Shown here piece after piece: positions 1 to 11,900 of a stretch of DNA of 64,000 nt; the stretch's first letter is position 1; each line of letters opens with the position of its first letter. Made by a program: the position numbers and the translations under genes. The notes beneath the pieces are model-generated. The model was given only the letters and a program-made list of their open reading frames with translations. It ran no database searches and was not told where the DNA came from. The stretch is from Labrus mixtus (Eukaryota > Chordata > Actinopteri > Labriformes > Labridae): assembly GCF_963584025.1 (NCBI RefSeq), contig NC_083627.1, positions 5,167,493 through 5,231,492 on the forward strand, in the 5' to 3' direction.

Positions 1-1097
1 GCTAACAGCTGCTGGTGTTAGCAAACAAATTGCTGTGTAAAGGTAATTTCTGAGTGTGTTTGTGGTCTTCATGACTCATCTTTACTTAAGCGAATGTTGC
101 ACCACATTGTGGCATTTAATAATATCCCGTAATCATCATGTGAAGTAAGAGTGGGTGCTGCTCAGATAAAACAATAATCAAGTATTTAAGTCAGGATTTC
201 CAAAACAAAACAACAGAACTGTAGAAATCAAGTTTTTGTGGGATTGCATATTAAAGAGAAAAGTTGTGTAACTATTTGGCTCTTTTAAAAGACACCACTG
301 ATCTGATGATCATGAGAAACGGACGCCTCGAGGCTTCTGAATTTCCCCTTTCAAACCAAATCTCTCTCCGTCAAAGGCGGCCACGTTTCCATGAATCCAG
401 AGTGAGAGGGTTTTGTGATCGTAGTGTTAATATGTCAAACATTTGTGCATGTGATCAACAGCAGCAGAACACACTTACTCATCAGCTCCTAATATAGCAG
501 ATGCTTAAAAAAAAGTCTTATAGCTGCACAGAGCGGACCACACCCTTTTTCTTCCTCGCACCCTCCTCATCGCTCAGTTTGACGTCGGACTTCCACTCCG
601 TCTCCTTCCCATGCTGCCTGATGACTAACTCTTTCCCCTAGCCTCTCCTCCTTCACCAAAGTAATCATCACACACATAATACGTGGCAGTGTTTGGACTT
701 CTCCACTCTCGCCTCCATTATTTTTCCATAAATACTGAGACGATGGCCGTTTGGCAAAGCCAAGCCGTTGCCATGGCAGCGTCTAAGCTAAACACCAACG
801 GCTGTGGCTTGTGGCTACCAGATCCACGGGCTCTGATGCAGGATGGATTGCTGCGGCCTATGAGTCATATGCACCGAGGTCTTTCCCTGTCGTTGGCTAC
901 ATCCCTATTCAAAAATAGCTCATATTTGTTTCATTAGACTGTAAAGGAAACTGTAGTAATTTAGTTTCCACTTGTTTCTTAGGTTACGAAGCAAAACACA
1001 TGCCTGTTCTTTTGTACTGTAGTATCCTCTTTCAATCCTCTAAACACATCCAGGAAAGTGCAATCACAAACATGTGAGACTCTTCGTGTCCTCACAG
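1..1097 (+). other. lmna intron 1 (3' part)
   Basis: No coding exon seen. The reading frame entering exon 2 requires an upstream exon outside the window, so this is intronic. Confidence 0.75.
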
Positions 1098-1254
1098 GAA
1101 CACCAAGAAGGAGTCGGAGTTGATCGGAGCGCTGCAGAGGCTCAAAGACCTGGAGGCTCTGCTGAACTCCAAGGATGCGTCCTTGACCACGGCTTTAGGA
1201 GAGAAGCGTAACCTGGAGGTGGAAAACAGGGACCTGAAGGCGCAGGTTGCCAAG
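1098..1254 (+). CDS. lmna: lmna exon 2
   Basis: 157 nt between ...ctcacag and gtaaac. Encodes rod coil 1 sequence starting NTKKE and containing RLKDLEALLNSKDASL. Entry is in phase 1 (one base completes a codon from exon 1). Confidence 0.95.
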
Positions 1255-4200
1255 GTAAACTCATCCGAAGTGAAGTTTGAAAGCAGCTGGAAACACATCT
1301 GGGGTTTAATGTTTCTGCAATTAGCTCACCAGCTCTTAAGTCTGACACTTCAAATCCTGTCGTGTTTTCCACTCTGTGAGGATAAATGTCCCAGACACAA
1401 CTTGTTTCCGGCTAAAGGCAACATATATTTGAGTTTTTCCAGTCGACATCACAAGCCTAGAGGACTTACATATTTCCCTAATAAACATAAATAATGAAAA
1501 TTTCTCAGACATAAATATTTGTGCATGTTTGTATGAGCAAAATTACAGATTTATTGACCCACTCTTTCTGTTGTTTTGACAAAAGGACACACTGCAGCTC
1601 CCTTCCTTTATATACTGCTTATTTCTGGACCCTGCGTAGTGTTTATGTGAATGTCTGTGTTCATTCTCAGTCTCTCTTTGTGCTTTCTTAGCTGGACACC
1701 GGATTAAACGATGCCAGGAAGCAGCTGCAGGAGGAGATGCTGAGGAGGGTGGACGGAGAGAATCGAATACAGACCCTCAAAGAGGAGCTGGAGTTTCAGA
1801 AGAACCTCCAGTCTGAGGTCAGAATCCTTTTCAAAAGAAACTTCAACTTCTTCTTCTTCTTATTGTTTTTTTTTTTCTTTCACCGCATAAGCCCCCCTTC
1901 TGTTGGGATTGTAAAATGCTTTATTTTTATTCTCTTTAAGGAGCTGCGGGAGGTAAAACGGCGTCATGAGTCTCGTATGGTCGAGTTGGACAACGGACAC
2001 CAGCAGGATTTCGAGAGCAAGCTGGCTGAAGCGCTGGTGGAGATGCGTAGTCAGCACGATCTGCAGATCAAAATGTACAAAGATGAGATTGAGAAGACCT
2101 ACAACGCAAAGGTAGACCTCCAATAAAGTAGAAAAGAGAGGGAGAAAAAGTTACTTTACAGCTCATGCACTTGTTTTCTCTTCTGGTTCTTTGGAGGAGT
2201 GGAGGATTAAATATTTAACAAACAGCAGTGAATAATCCATTGCATCATGAGATGGCATCAGCATCCAGTAGCTGCATGAATTGATGATATTGTATTTATC
2301 TTTGCGTCTTGTTGTTTCTTGTCAGCTGGAAAACGCCCGTCTGTCGGCCGACAGGAGCAGCCACCTGGTTGGAGCCACACACGAGGAGCTCCAGCAGACT
2401 CGAATGCGCCTCGAGTCAGTGTCGTCTCAGCTCAGCCAGCTGCAGAAACAGGTGATCTGAAATGAGCCGCTCACACAGATCACATGATTCATGTGCGGCG
2501 ACATAATACCAGTGGCTCTTAGAAGATGAAAAGCAAAAGAGGGCATAATTTGACAAATGACTTATATCACCCAAAATTAGGTCAGTAATCAAATGCATTG
2601 TTATTGCACATGGTAAGCAGTCATCCAGCTGTTATTAGATTCATACAAAACCTTATTTTTTTACTTAGGATGTCACAGAGGAGATAAATGAGGAGCTAAA
2701 CCCATCAACAATTCAATAAAGTAGATTAAAACAGCAGACAAAAGAAGATTCTCAGACATACTTGTGTGACAGTAGCACTCGTCTTTGACTGATTTCTTTC
2801 CTCTGACCCAGCTCGCAGCCCGCGAGGCAAAGATCAGGGACCTGGAGGACGCGCTGTCTCGGGAGCGGGACACCACCCGCCGCCTTCTGGGAGACAAAGA
2901 CAGAGAAATGGCTGAGATGAGGCAGCGAATGCAGCAGCAGCTGGATGAGTACCAGGAGCTCCTGGATGTCAAGCTGGCCCTGGATATGGAGATTTGTGCT
3001 TACAGGAAGCTGCTGGAGGGAGAGGAGCAGAGGTATGATAGACCAATCACCATACTCGCTCAGGGTGGGAAATGCATGCTGTTAAATAAATAAAAAAAGT
3101 GCCCTGCTGTAGTAAAAACTTTTCTAAAGCTTTCAGAGAATCTTACTTAAGTGCTCCCAAACTGACAATTAATCAGTAAAATCTGGTGAGACAATAAAAA
3201 CAACAATAATAATTATTGGCCATATTTCAAGTTAAAACTAATGAATTAACAAACCCATACGCTACTGCTAGAAGCTAGTCTTAACATTAAGACTCTCTCA
3301 TAGCTAACTGAAAAGCGTTGGGCATTACAGTAAGGACAGCTCATTTAGAAATGTTATTTTATTAAATATTGATGGTAGCTAGCTAATGTGACATAGCTGT
3401 GTGTGGCTAGCTAAAGAAAGAGTCATTAAAGCAATATAATTGAACCAATTTGGAGAGCTAATTCAGAACCGCTAACATTAGCGTTCAACCACTAAGTTGT
3501 TGTGACTTAGCTGTTTGTAGCTAATAAGTTATTAAAACTACATATTTTGACAGCTAAGTCACAACTGCTAATGTTAGCCTGCCTTGCTAACAACAGTGTG
3601 ATCATTAGCTGAACTGACAAAAGCTAGCTTCCCACCGAGCATGTGAATAAGCTACACTGAGGGTTTGCAATGCAGCACTATTACTTATTCCATAAGCTAA
3701 TAATAGCTTGTCATTATTCTTCCTCATTGGTTAATAAACATCTTTACATTTGTCTCTACAGGCTGCGCCTCTCCCCGAGCCCCCCGCCCGCCAAAATGAC
3801 AGGAAGTCGTTCCTCTTCTTCCGGAGCTCACGCTCGATCAGTTCACTACACTTCTCCGAACTCTGCTGTGAAGAGACGCCGCCCCAACGACACAGACAGT
3901 GAGGCTTCCAGCTTCGCAGGCGGCGCTTTGGCCCGGACTCGCATCACCCAGCAGGCCTCAGCGAGCGGACGCATCACTGTGGACGAGGTGGACCTGGACG
4001 GGAAATACATCAAACTCAGCAACAAATCCGATGAGGTGAGAAAAATGAATGATGTGAAATCTGATTTATTTTCTGCTTGTTTGTGGTGGATTTGACGATC
4101 TGTAATCTACCTGTGACTTCATCCCTCCATCAGGATCAGAATCTGGGGAGCTGGCAGGTGAAGCGGCAGGTTGGATCCGGCGCCGCCATCTTCTTCAAGT

Positions 4201-5843
4201 TCCCGGTGAAATTCGCCTTGAAGGCCGGACAGAGGGTCACGGTAAACAGCGTCTTCACTCAGCAGAATCACAAATTAACACAATGAGTGAGCGGTAATCT
4301 CATCTTCATGTATCTTGTTTCATGGTTTTCAGATCTGGGCGTCTGGTGCTGGAGGAACCCACAGTCCTCCCACGGACCTGGTGTGGAAGACTCAGGCCTC
4401 CTGGGGCACCGGGGACCTGTTCCAAACCACCCTGATCAGCGCCAATGGAGAGGTCTTTGATAATGAATAATATGAAATATGATTATGTGAAGTAGAATTA
4501 TGTCAGAAATTAGCAAAACATCATAATAAATAAACACTTTTTACTTTTTCCTCCAGGAAATGGCCATGAGGAAGGTGACGCGCACACAGTTTGAGGAAGA
4601 CGATGACGACATGGTGAGAGAAAATGTGCTGTTAAACGAATGCATACACATTCATAGGAGACACCAGAACAATCAATTCAAAGTTGGTGTGATAATCACA
4701 GATTTGAAAAAAAAAAAAAAAACAAGGAACAGGAGCGATATTCAGAAAATACGACTTTTAAGTTTTAAAAATTAAAGTTACTATAATTAAATATTTTGCT
4801 TACAAATACAAAAAAATAAAGCGGATTTGCAATGTTGATTTATTTACTGAATAAAGTGTTGCTTTATAATATATTAATAAGAAAAGTTGAAAACAACCAG
4901 ATTGTGCAGGATAAATTAACATTTTTATTATAAGTTTATTCAGATAAGTTTTAATCAAACTGCTGTTATTGTGGATAAATGCATTTGTTTTTTTTAGTTT
5001 TTAAAATCGGAGAAAAAGAAGTAAAATATGCACCTTACAATTTTCCTTTGACTCTTCTCCTCTGTCGCCCCCCGGTGGTGGAACGAACTACCTAACGCCA
5101 TTCTTTCTGCAAACTCCCTTTGCACCTTTAAGAGAAAGCTAAAGACCCAGTTCTTTCTGAACACCTACGACCCCATCTGACAGCACTCACTCTCGTTGCC
5201 CTGCTAAGCCTCACATGATTTGCTGTTTTGAAAACCAAAGATAAAAGAAAGAGAAACAAATAGGAAGAGGAGTAAGTGTTGGAACAGTGGTGGTGATAAA
5301 CGCCGGTTGGATGGCTAATGAATTTTTGCCTAGGGCCCCAATAGACTGTAGAATCGCCACTGGTCATGGGCAGTGTGTCCATATTGAATGCTCCAGTATC
5401 TACACTGTACCTGTCTTTGTGCCTCAGCAGGTTGCTCACAGCACCTGTGGGGACAGCGAGTACAACCTGCGGAGCCGGACGGTGGTCTGCGGCTCCTGTG
5501 GACTTCCCTCGGACAAATCCGGCAACTGCTCCGTGACGTCTGCTTCCCGCTCGTACCGCAGCGGAGGAATCTCCGAGGGTTTACTGCCGCAGTCCTACGT
5601 GTTCAGTGCCAGCACGCCTCGCAAGGTGACACACACACAGACGACCTATGACCTTTTGTGTTTTTAAAAGATCCTGTTAGAAGAAAACAAAAAATTAAGC
5701 TTTTATGAAATCTAAATGAAAGTTTAAGACGGTTTTTGTACGATTTCTCTGTAAGTGTTTGAGTTTATCTATGTGATAACGTTGTCATTGTCGATCTTTT
5801 CTCTCAGACTGGAACCAGACTGGAGAGCTGTCCGATCATGTGA
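1098..5843 (+). CDS. lmna: Lamin A (prelamin A), 3' part of gene, exons 2-12
   Basis: Encodes an A-type lamin, the intermediate-filament protein of the nuclear lamina. Exons: 1098-1254, 1692-1817, 1941-2111, 2326-2451, 2812-3032, 3762-4035, 4134-4241, 4333-4452, 4557-4613, 5431-5625 (start could be 5428), 5808-5843. Exons 2-6, 8 and 9 have lengths 157, 126, 171, 126, 221, 108 and 120 nt, identical to those I recall for mammalian LMNA. The rod ends in the intermediate-filament motif RKLLEGEE. The tail carries a basic nuclear localisation signal (VKRRRP), the lamin Ig-fold (GSWQVKRQ to SANGE) and the A-type-specific region (YNLRSRTVVCGSCG). It ends in the CaaX box CPIM. The first base of exon 2 completes a split codon, so exon 1 (head and start of coil 1) is upstream of the window. 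The A-type tail excludes B-type lamins. Confidence 0.96.
1692..1817 (+). CDS. lmna: lmna exon 3
   Basis: 126 nt after ...ttcttag, before gtcaga. Encodes LDTGLNDARKQLQEE to QKNLQSE of coil 1b. Confidence 0.95.
1941..2111 (+). CDS. lmna: lmna exon 4
   Basis: 171 nt after ...ctttaag, before gtagac. Encodes ELREVKRRHESRMVELDNG to IEKTYNAK. The preceding intron is only 123 bp and contains a T-rich tract. Confidence 0.95.
2326..2451 (+). CDS. lmna: lmna exon 5
   Basis: 126 nt after ...cttgtcag, before gtgatc. Encodes LENARLSADRSSHLVGA to QLSQLQKQ, around the coil 1/coil 2 transition. Confidence 0.95.
2812..3032 (+). CDS. lmna: lmna exon 6
   Basis: 221 nt. Encodes the end of the rod, LAAREAKIRDLEDALSRE through DEYQELLDVKLALDMEI to YRKLLEGEEQ, the conserved helix-termination motif. 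It ends two bases into an Arg codon. Confidence 0.96.
3762..4035 (+). CDS. lmna: lmna exon 7 (NLS, tail linker)
   Basis: 274 nt, 51 nt longer than the 223 nt I recall for human. Encodes the LRLSPSP phosphorylation-type site after the rod, a Ser-rich linker, the NLS VKRRRP and the first strands of the Ig-fold (GKYIKLSNKSDE). Confidence 0.94.
4134..4241 (+). CDS. lmna: lmna exon 8 (Ig-fold)
   Basis: 108 nt. Encodes DQNLGSWQVKRQ to FALKAGQRVT of the lamin tail domain. Confidence 0.95.
4333..4452 (+). CDS. lmna: lmna exon 9 (Ig-fold)
   Basis: 120 nt. Encodes IWASGAGGTHSPPTDLVW to TTLISANGE, the most conserved part of the tail domain. Confidence 0.95.
4557..4613 (+). CDS. lmna: lmna exon 10 (short)
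   Basis: 57 nt, against 90 nt in human. Encodes EMAMRKVTRT and an acidic run (EEDDDDM). The His-rich stretch found here in mammals is absent. Confidence 0.92.
5064..5180 (+). mobile_element. LINE C-terminal fragment in lmna intron 10
   Basis: Positions 5076-5180 read WWNELPNAILSAN...FKRKLKTQFFLNTYDPI then stop. This is the WNxLP...FKxxLKT signature at the C-terminus of L2/Rex/CR1-like reverse transcriptase ORFs. Only the extreme 3' end of the element remains, as is usual for 5'-truncated LINE insertions. Family assignment within non-LTR elements is uncertain. Confidence 0.65.
5431..5625 (+). CDS. lmna: lmna exon 11 (A-type-specific tail)
   Basis: Begins after ...cctcagcag; a CAG at 5428-5430 gives an alternative in-frame NAGNAG-type acceptor. 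Encodes VAHSTCGDSEYNLRSRTVV to LLPQSYVFSASTPRK. The motif SYVFS sits where mammals have the ZMPSTE24 cleavage site SYLLG. Confidence 0.93.
5808..5843 (+). CDS. lmna: lmna exon 12, CaaX terminus
   Basis: 36 nt after ...ctctcag. Encodes TGTRLESCPIM then TGA. Cys-Pro-Ile-Met is a farnesylation (CaaX) signal, which fixes the reading frame and the prelamin A identity. Confidence 0.93.
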   Translation, partial: TGTRLESCPIM

Positions 5844-5957
5844 GCCGGTGTGGATCCACCTGGAAACACTTCATCTGTTTTAGTTATTAATTAGTTACCA
5901 GTTGATGTTATTTAGTTCAAATCATGTACTTTGGAATATTTTCAAGATACTGAATGC

Positions 5958-5963
5958 AATAAA
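5958..5963 (+). terminator. lmna polyadenylation signal
   Basis: AATAAA 115 bp after the lmna stop codon, the first canonical signal downstream. Confidence 0.7.
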
Positions 5964-6960
5964 ACTTTATACTGCTTTTTTTTATAATGTAAATAGGCAT
6001 GCTTATGATATACTGTCTTGAATTCCAGTGGTTAGTGAAGCAGTCACCTTTGTTTGAGGAGGGGACATTTCTTCATCTCGCAGTAAAAGATGAAACTACC
6101 ATCTGCTTTACCAGCGTCAATCTGCTGTACCCACTTCTATAATCTAAAAAGATGATGATAATCAAAGCTATATCCGGTTGATAAAGTTATACATTTTTAC
6201 TCTAGTGCTATTTGTATCACCTTTCATTTAGATTTTCACGACGCTCTGTCAACATGCTGATGCAACAGTGTTGCAGTACATCGTTTTCTTTATTACAACA
6301 AATACATTTAATTTTTTTTCTGGATTTAAACAAAGTTAAACACCAAACTTGCCTTAAAGCGACAGGATATTTTGTATTTTTGCTGAGATGAATAAACATG
6401 TTTTCAGATCTTGGTCCATGATTTTCTTGTGCAACAACAATAGAAACACAGAACATGCAGGCTGATTTAAATGCATAGTTAAATCTATTTGACTGACCGA
6501 TTGTGGCTGTTTTGACTGTGGTTAATTTTCATGTGTGGTTCTTTGATTTTTTTATTTTTTATTTTTTATTCTGGGAGGCAGAGGTCAAATATATAAAACG
6601 AAATCTGAACTGTATATTCAAAACTATCACATTGACTTCAGAATAAGAATCAGGTTTATTGTCAAGAAGGAATTAAAGTGGAAAGGAATTAGGAATTCAG
6701 CCCATGTGTGTGTAGCATGTCTCAATAGAAAGAGTGTAATGAATTTAATTTCCCCTTACAAGGCAAGTTTATTTATAAAGCACGTTTTATCAACAAGGCA
6801 AATCAAAGTGCTTCACATTAAAAGCATCAAGACAGGAAAAAAGGCAAATTAAAATAGCATACTTACTGTGGGATCAATAAAGTATATCTTCTAATTTATC
6901 GAACAAAAAAATGAACATTCAGGTACAATGAAAAGTATAATGATGTAAAAAAAAAACATG
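5964..6960. other. lmna-naxe intergenic region
   Basis: No gene seen. About 6763-6860 is a dispersed fish repeat (AGGCAAGTTTATTTATAAAG then CAAATCAAAGTGCTTCACAT), the same family as the repeat at 28060-28500. Confidence 0.6.
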
Positions 6961-7175
6961 TTTCCGGGTGAGCGGACTTTTATTTTGAAATCAGCGTTTT
7001 TTTTTCCTCCCCAAACCCGGAAGTGAAGCGAGTGACACAGTTGACTGTCAGTGTTGTTTCACGGTGTTTCCACCTTTTATCAGTACATTATTGATCTGTA
7101 AGTTTTGTCGCTGCATGGTTTAAAAGAAGAAAAGTGCATGTGAAGTTGTTTTGAGGAGAGAGTTGTTAACATTTG
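6961..7175 (+). promoter_or_regulatory. Probable naxe promoter and 5' non-coding exon
   Basis: A locally CpG-containing stretch carries an ETS-type core (CCGGAAGTG at about 7017-7025). A consensus donor follows at 7176 (TTTG|GTGAGT). The first naxe coding exon has its own acceptor at 8760, so an upstream non-coding exon is required; this is the best candidate. Exact transcription start unknown. Confidence 0.45.
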
Positions 7176-8760
7176 GTGAGTTTTGATGATTATTTGTCAC
7201 GAAAGTCAAGTCAAGCTCGTAGCAAACGTTTGTTAGCTCCTCAACAACATAACAACACGAGCTGAACAGCTGTGTGTTCATGTTGTTTTATTTATGTCAT
7301 TTAGAAACTTTATCACAACAAACAAACCTTGGTAAAAAAATGAAACTCTGTCATTTCTATCAAAGGGTTATTATTATATTATACAATATCAGCTTCGCGT
7401 TCATTTAATTACACTGAAATATTTACAAAAACATTCAATACTAAAAAAGTTAAACCAGTTTTCTGTGTTCATTTAACTTTTATTTTTTTTAACTTTTTTT
7501 TACAGTTACAGTTTTTGTCCTTATATAGAATATAATTACTTTATTGATCCAAAATTGGGCGTTACAGCAGCAGGTTATCCAAACACACAATATGAGTAAA
7601 AAACACAATGTTAGCAAATCTAAACATAATATAATATTAAATACAAAGTAAATAAGTACTAAAAATATAAAAACTAAGAATGTGAATATATACAACCAGG
7701 ATTTAACTTAGCATTACTAGTCTTAAATATGAAAGATTAAATATGGAAGATTAAATGTAAATGTGCAGAAACAGAGTTGTAAATGGACAGTATTGATTTA
7801 AGTTAAAGTGCATGAGTGTAGACATATTATAAGCAGAAACTATACAATATAACGGCGAGTAGACAGACAAATGAAGTGAACATGAGTGCAGGGATAATTT
7901 GTAAATTTAAACATGTGCAGAACAGATTACAGTATGGAGAGACAGATATTATCATTGAGCTCATGTATACATGATTTATATAGATTTGTTATTTAAGAGA
8001 AAGTAAATGTTTAAAACAGAATGGATAGTTGGCGTTTGTACCTTTTCAGGAATTAATTGATGAAGGTCGGTTAGACCAAAACATGGGATTCAATAATGTC
8101 AGCATAGAGTGAGACAGTGTGAGGGAGCTTTTCTTCAAGTTTCACCAACGTATTGGTATAAAACAAGAAGAAGCAGAAACTGACACATGGTTGCTACTTT
8201 TTCCTTTATAAATCTAATGATTGATGTAGCATAAGTTCTGACTCAACAATTTGAAGATGAATTATGAGGGACATTATGACATTAACACACTGGGAGAGCT
8301 TGTTAGATGTTTAATTTCACTCCTGCTTGGTATGATTAATTCACTTCAATACAATTTTAACTCCTCAAATTTAACCGTGAAATTCAGACTCCCTTAAAAA
8401 TGCTGAGTATTCAAAAAACGGGAAATTTCCTTTCCTTTGAGAGTCTTTTTCTCTCCTGTAGAGCATGTTGATGCATCTGTGCAAATCACCTTCAGTGACT
8501 GTGAGTACTGTTCAAAGCCTGCAGGGGGATGAAAAGAGCCGAGGAAAAGTGAAGCAGTGAAAACAGTGTAGCAGCTGTAGGAGGCAGCATTGGCAGCCGA
8601 ATGTGCAGCAGAGCTTTCATAAGTTGGGGAAAAAAAGCACATGATGCTTCATGTGAAGGTTTCTTGTCTCACTTATGTAACTTCATCAAGTCGTTGGTTT
8701 ACTGCGGGACACTCATTTCCTTCTGTTCAGGGTTAACTGCTGTGATCACTTCTGTTTCAG
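7176..8760 (+). other. naxe 5' intron with repeat
   Basis: No coding exon seen. 7530-7610 holds a fish LINE-tail-like sequence (TTTATTGATCC...GTTACAGCAGCAGG), and the AT-rich sequence to about 8110 looks like the rest of that repeat. Confidence 0.45.
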
Positions 8761-8951
8761 GAGTTTCCATCCCTCTGGATGTTGAGTGTGCGGGCTCTGT
8801 TTGGGATCGGCTTCCTGGTGACCTCGAGGTCGGCGTCGGCTCTCGCTCAGACGGGGGCATGCCAGCTGTCTGCTGCCGCTAACAACCACAAGAGGGACTG
8901 CTTCAGCAGCAGAGCGGCATCCACCATGGCTCAGACCATCAAATACCTTGG
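8761..8951 (+). CDS. naxe: naxe coding exon 1 (with 18 bp 5'UTR)
   Basis: Acceptor ...ctgtttcag at 8760; ATG at 8779; donor after 8951 (CTTGG|gtagat). Encodes the presequence and AASTMAQTIKYL. Confidence 0.88.
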
Positions 8952-11900
8952 GTAGATCTTGTCCACTGAGCAGGAAAAAACATTATCCTCAGACTGTGTG
9001 TAGACAAAATAACTGACCCGTAGATGCTCCACAGGCAGGAGGAGGCCCAGCACATTGACGAGGAGCTCTTCAGTGAATACGGCTTCAGTGTGGATCAGCT
9101 GATGGAGCTGGCTGGACTCAGCTGTGCCACCGCCGTCACAAAGGTCAGATATCTTCAAGGGCTCTTAATTTAAGATTAAAAAAACAACTTTATTTTGTAT
9201 TTTTTATTCCAGTCATATCAAACTTATGGGTTGGTTCTCTTGACATATTTATGAAGCAGCTCAGAAGCTGAAATGGTTCAGGACTTGTGGAGGTCTAGCT
9301 CACTGTCAGTTTCCTGGATGAAGGGACTGTTAGGTTAGGAACATCTGGAGGGAACACAGACTCCACATTTGCTCTTTAAAGAACGTCCTTAAAACAGCCA
9401 TTACTCCTTGCAGATGGTGTCCTTCTCATGTGCCAGAAGTTCACACATTTCTAGAGCCTTCTGTAAAGTTTTCTTCTGTTCCTCTTCCTCCAAAGTAAGA
9501 GTCGGTTAATTGATCTTAAAAAGTCATGAAGTCGATTGACAGAACCGCTTTCTCCAACATCATACAAACCTGTATATCTTTTATTGTTTGGTGTGGACAG
9601 ATTCACTAGAGCATGCTGATAAAAGCTTCACTACTCACTGATTTAAACATGAACTGGGCCGTGTTTGTCCTCTCCGACTGCGAGACCCTTTCTCTCTTTT
9701 CACCGACGGAGCATCACACACCACTCACACAAATACTGCTGTGAGAGAGCAGGGTCAATAATCACGCACGGTATAAATCCATGGCGCGAGCAGAGAGGTA
9801 ATGCAAGGTAATTTTATTTCCCTGAGTCACAGAGATGTGAGTACTGAAGCTCTCAGCATGGCCACGAGTGCACACAAACTTAAACTGAGGACGACTACTA
9901 GTTTATTTTTAGTCAACTTTAATTTGATGCAAATGATTTAAATATAACTTACAAAAATCAACAATATTACAGACACTGCATGTGTCCTACACTCTGCAGC
10001 ATGATCTCACTTTAAAGAACTATGTGCATTGATTTTTTTTTTCAATGCACGTGTACCAGGGTTGGAAATTAGCTCCCCGTCACCGGTCAAATACGGGTGT
10101 TTCTTTGCAGTGGCAGGTGAATAAAATAGGGGACAGAGTGATTTGAGACAACAAACCCTGTTAAAGGCTTCATATGTGATTTTTTTGATCCAGCAGATGT
10201 CGCCCTTGAGCACCAGCATGAAACCAAAACAACTCGCGGTGCATTGTTGTGTTAGCATGCTAATGCTAGCGATCTTTATTACACTCGTATCTTCACACTG
10301 CATGTAAATTTACCTGAAATGAGCGTGATCTAGAAACACAGTTAAGCAGTGAGTACAGTATGTTATTCTTCTTTTCTCTAGTCCCTCAATTAAACAACTT
10401 TTATACACGAGGGGAGGAGTCAGCCGGCCGTCCGGGCGATGTAAACAAACTGAAGATAGGACTCTGAAAACTCTGAAAACATCACAGACAGTGGGACTCG
10501 GGTGTTACACCCATTGTAGACAGTCATGACTCACAGAGTTATTTTCAGAGGATATACTTGATTTATATTATATTTAAGTGTGAAAAATCACATAGAAAGC
10601 CTTTAACTGAATCGTGACACACCTTAAAGACCGACTGGGTGTCAGGTTCACAGAGTCTCTCCATCTCTAGCTTTGTTATCAGAGAATCAGGTGTTGCATT
10701 TACAGACCTCAGACATCATCGACGCGTCTAAAACAGATTACTGTGTTAAGAGAGGAATAACGGGATTACTCCGTCATCACAGGGAGGATTTCTCACTCTT
10801 GAAAAGCAAATCCTCTATTCTGTGTCAGTTATCAGTTTCTGTGCTGTGAGGTATAGAACTCTATATTTAGTTATAGATTTCCCGTCTGTTTCTTCCTGCA
10901 GGCGTATCCAGTTACATCTCTGGTCAAGGCCAAACCCTCCCTGCTGGTGATTTGTGGACCGGGAAACAACGGAGGCGATGGCCTGGTCTGTGCCCGACAT
11001 CTCAAACTCTTTGTAAGTGTCTACTACAAAACGACAAGACAAAAGACAGTAAAAAAAACAACAACTGCTTCTTCAAATTTTTAGTCCCAGAGGGGAAGTT
11101 TGTTTTGCAGCAGGGTGAAAACAATAATAATAATAACTTTATTTATATAGCACCTTTTAAAAACACAGGTTTACAAAGTGCTTTGACAAACAAGAACAAA
11201 CTAAACCAAACACAGAAGAACATAAACAACAGCAAGAACATAACAAATGCAAAATACAAAAAATACAATTCAACAGAAAAGAACCCATAGTGCACGATAC
11301 CCAACAGACATATATAACCTGACCATCACAAGAACCATCATAAGAACCATCACAAGAACCATCAGGCAAAACAAGAACCCAGGAAACACAAGAACCCAAC
11401 AACACGAGCTGAGACCAAGAGGAACCAAAGATTTAAAAAGATGTAAGAAACTAAAAGCTAAAAGCAAATAAAAAGATAACAGCAATAAGAAGGTAAGAGC
11501 AGTAAAAGAAATAGAAACAAGTGATTAAAGGATAAAAAAAACGATATAATATTATATAATATATTTTTTACTATAATATTAATAAAAAATAAAAAGTAAA
11601 TATAAATATAAAACATAAATAGACTAAGTAAGATAAGAAATTACAAAGTTAAAACACAAGAGGAGTTAAGATAAGAGCATAAATAAAAGAACAGTAAGAA
11701 GTAAAAGAAGATAAAAATTAGTAAAACCAGTAAGAAAAGACATTAAGAAGACGACATCACATAAAAGCAAGTCTGTAAAAGTACGTTTTAAGAAGGGATT
11801 TAAAAGAATTGAGGGAGTCTGCGAGTCTTATCTCCTCAGGGAGGTCGTTACAAAGTCGAGGGGCCCTGACTGAAAATATAGAAACACAGGCACATAGATA

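Noticed and set aside
7489..7695. Hydrophobic minus-strand ORF (membrane protein?)
   Set aside because: Low-complexity A/T-rich LINE-tail sequence translated on the reverse strand.
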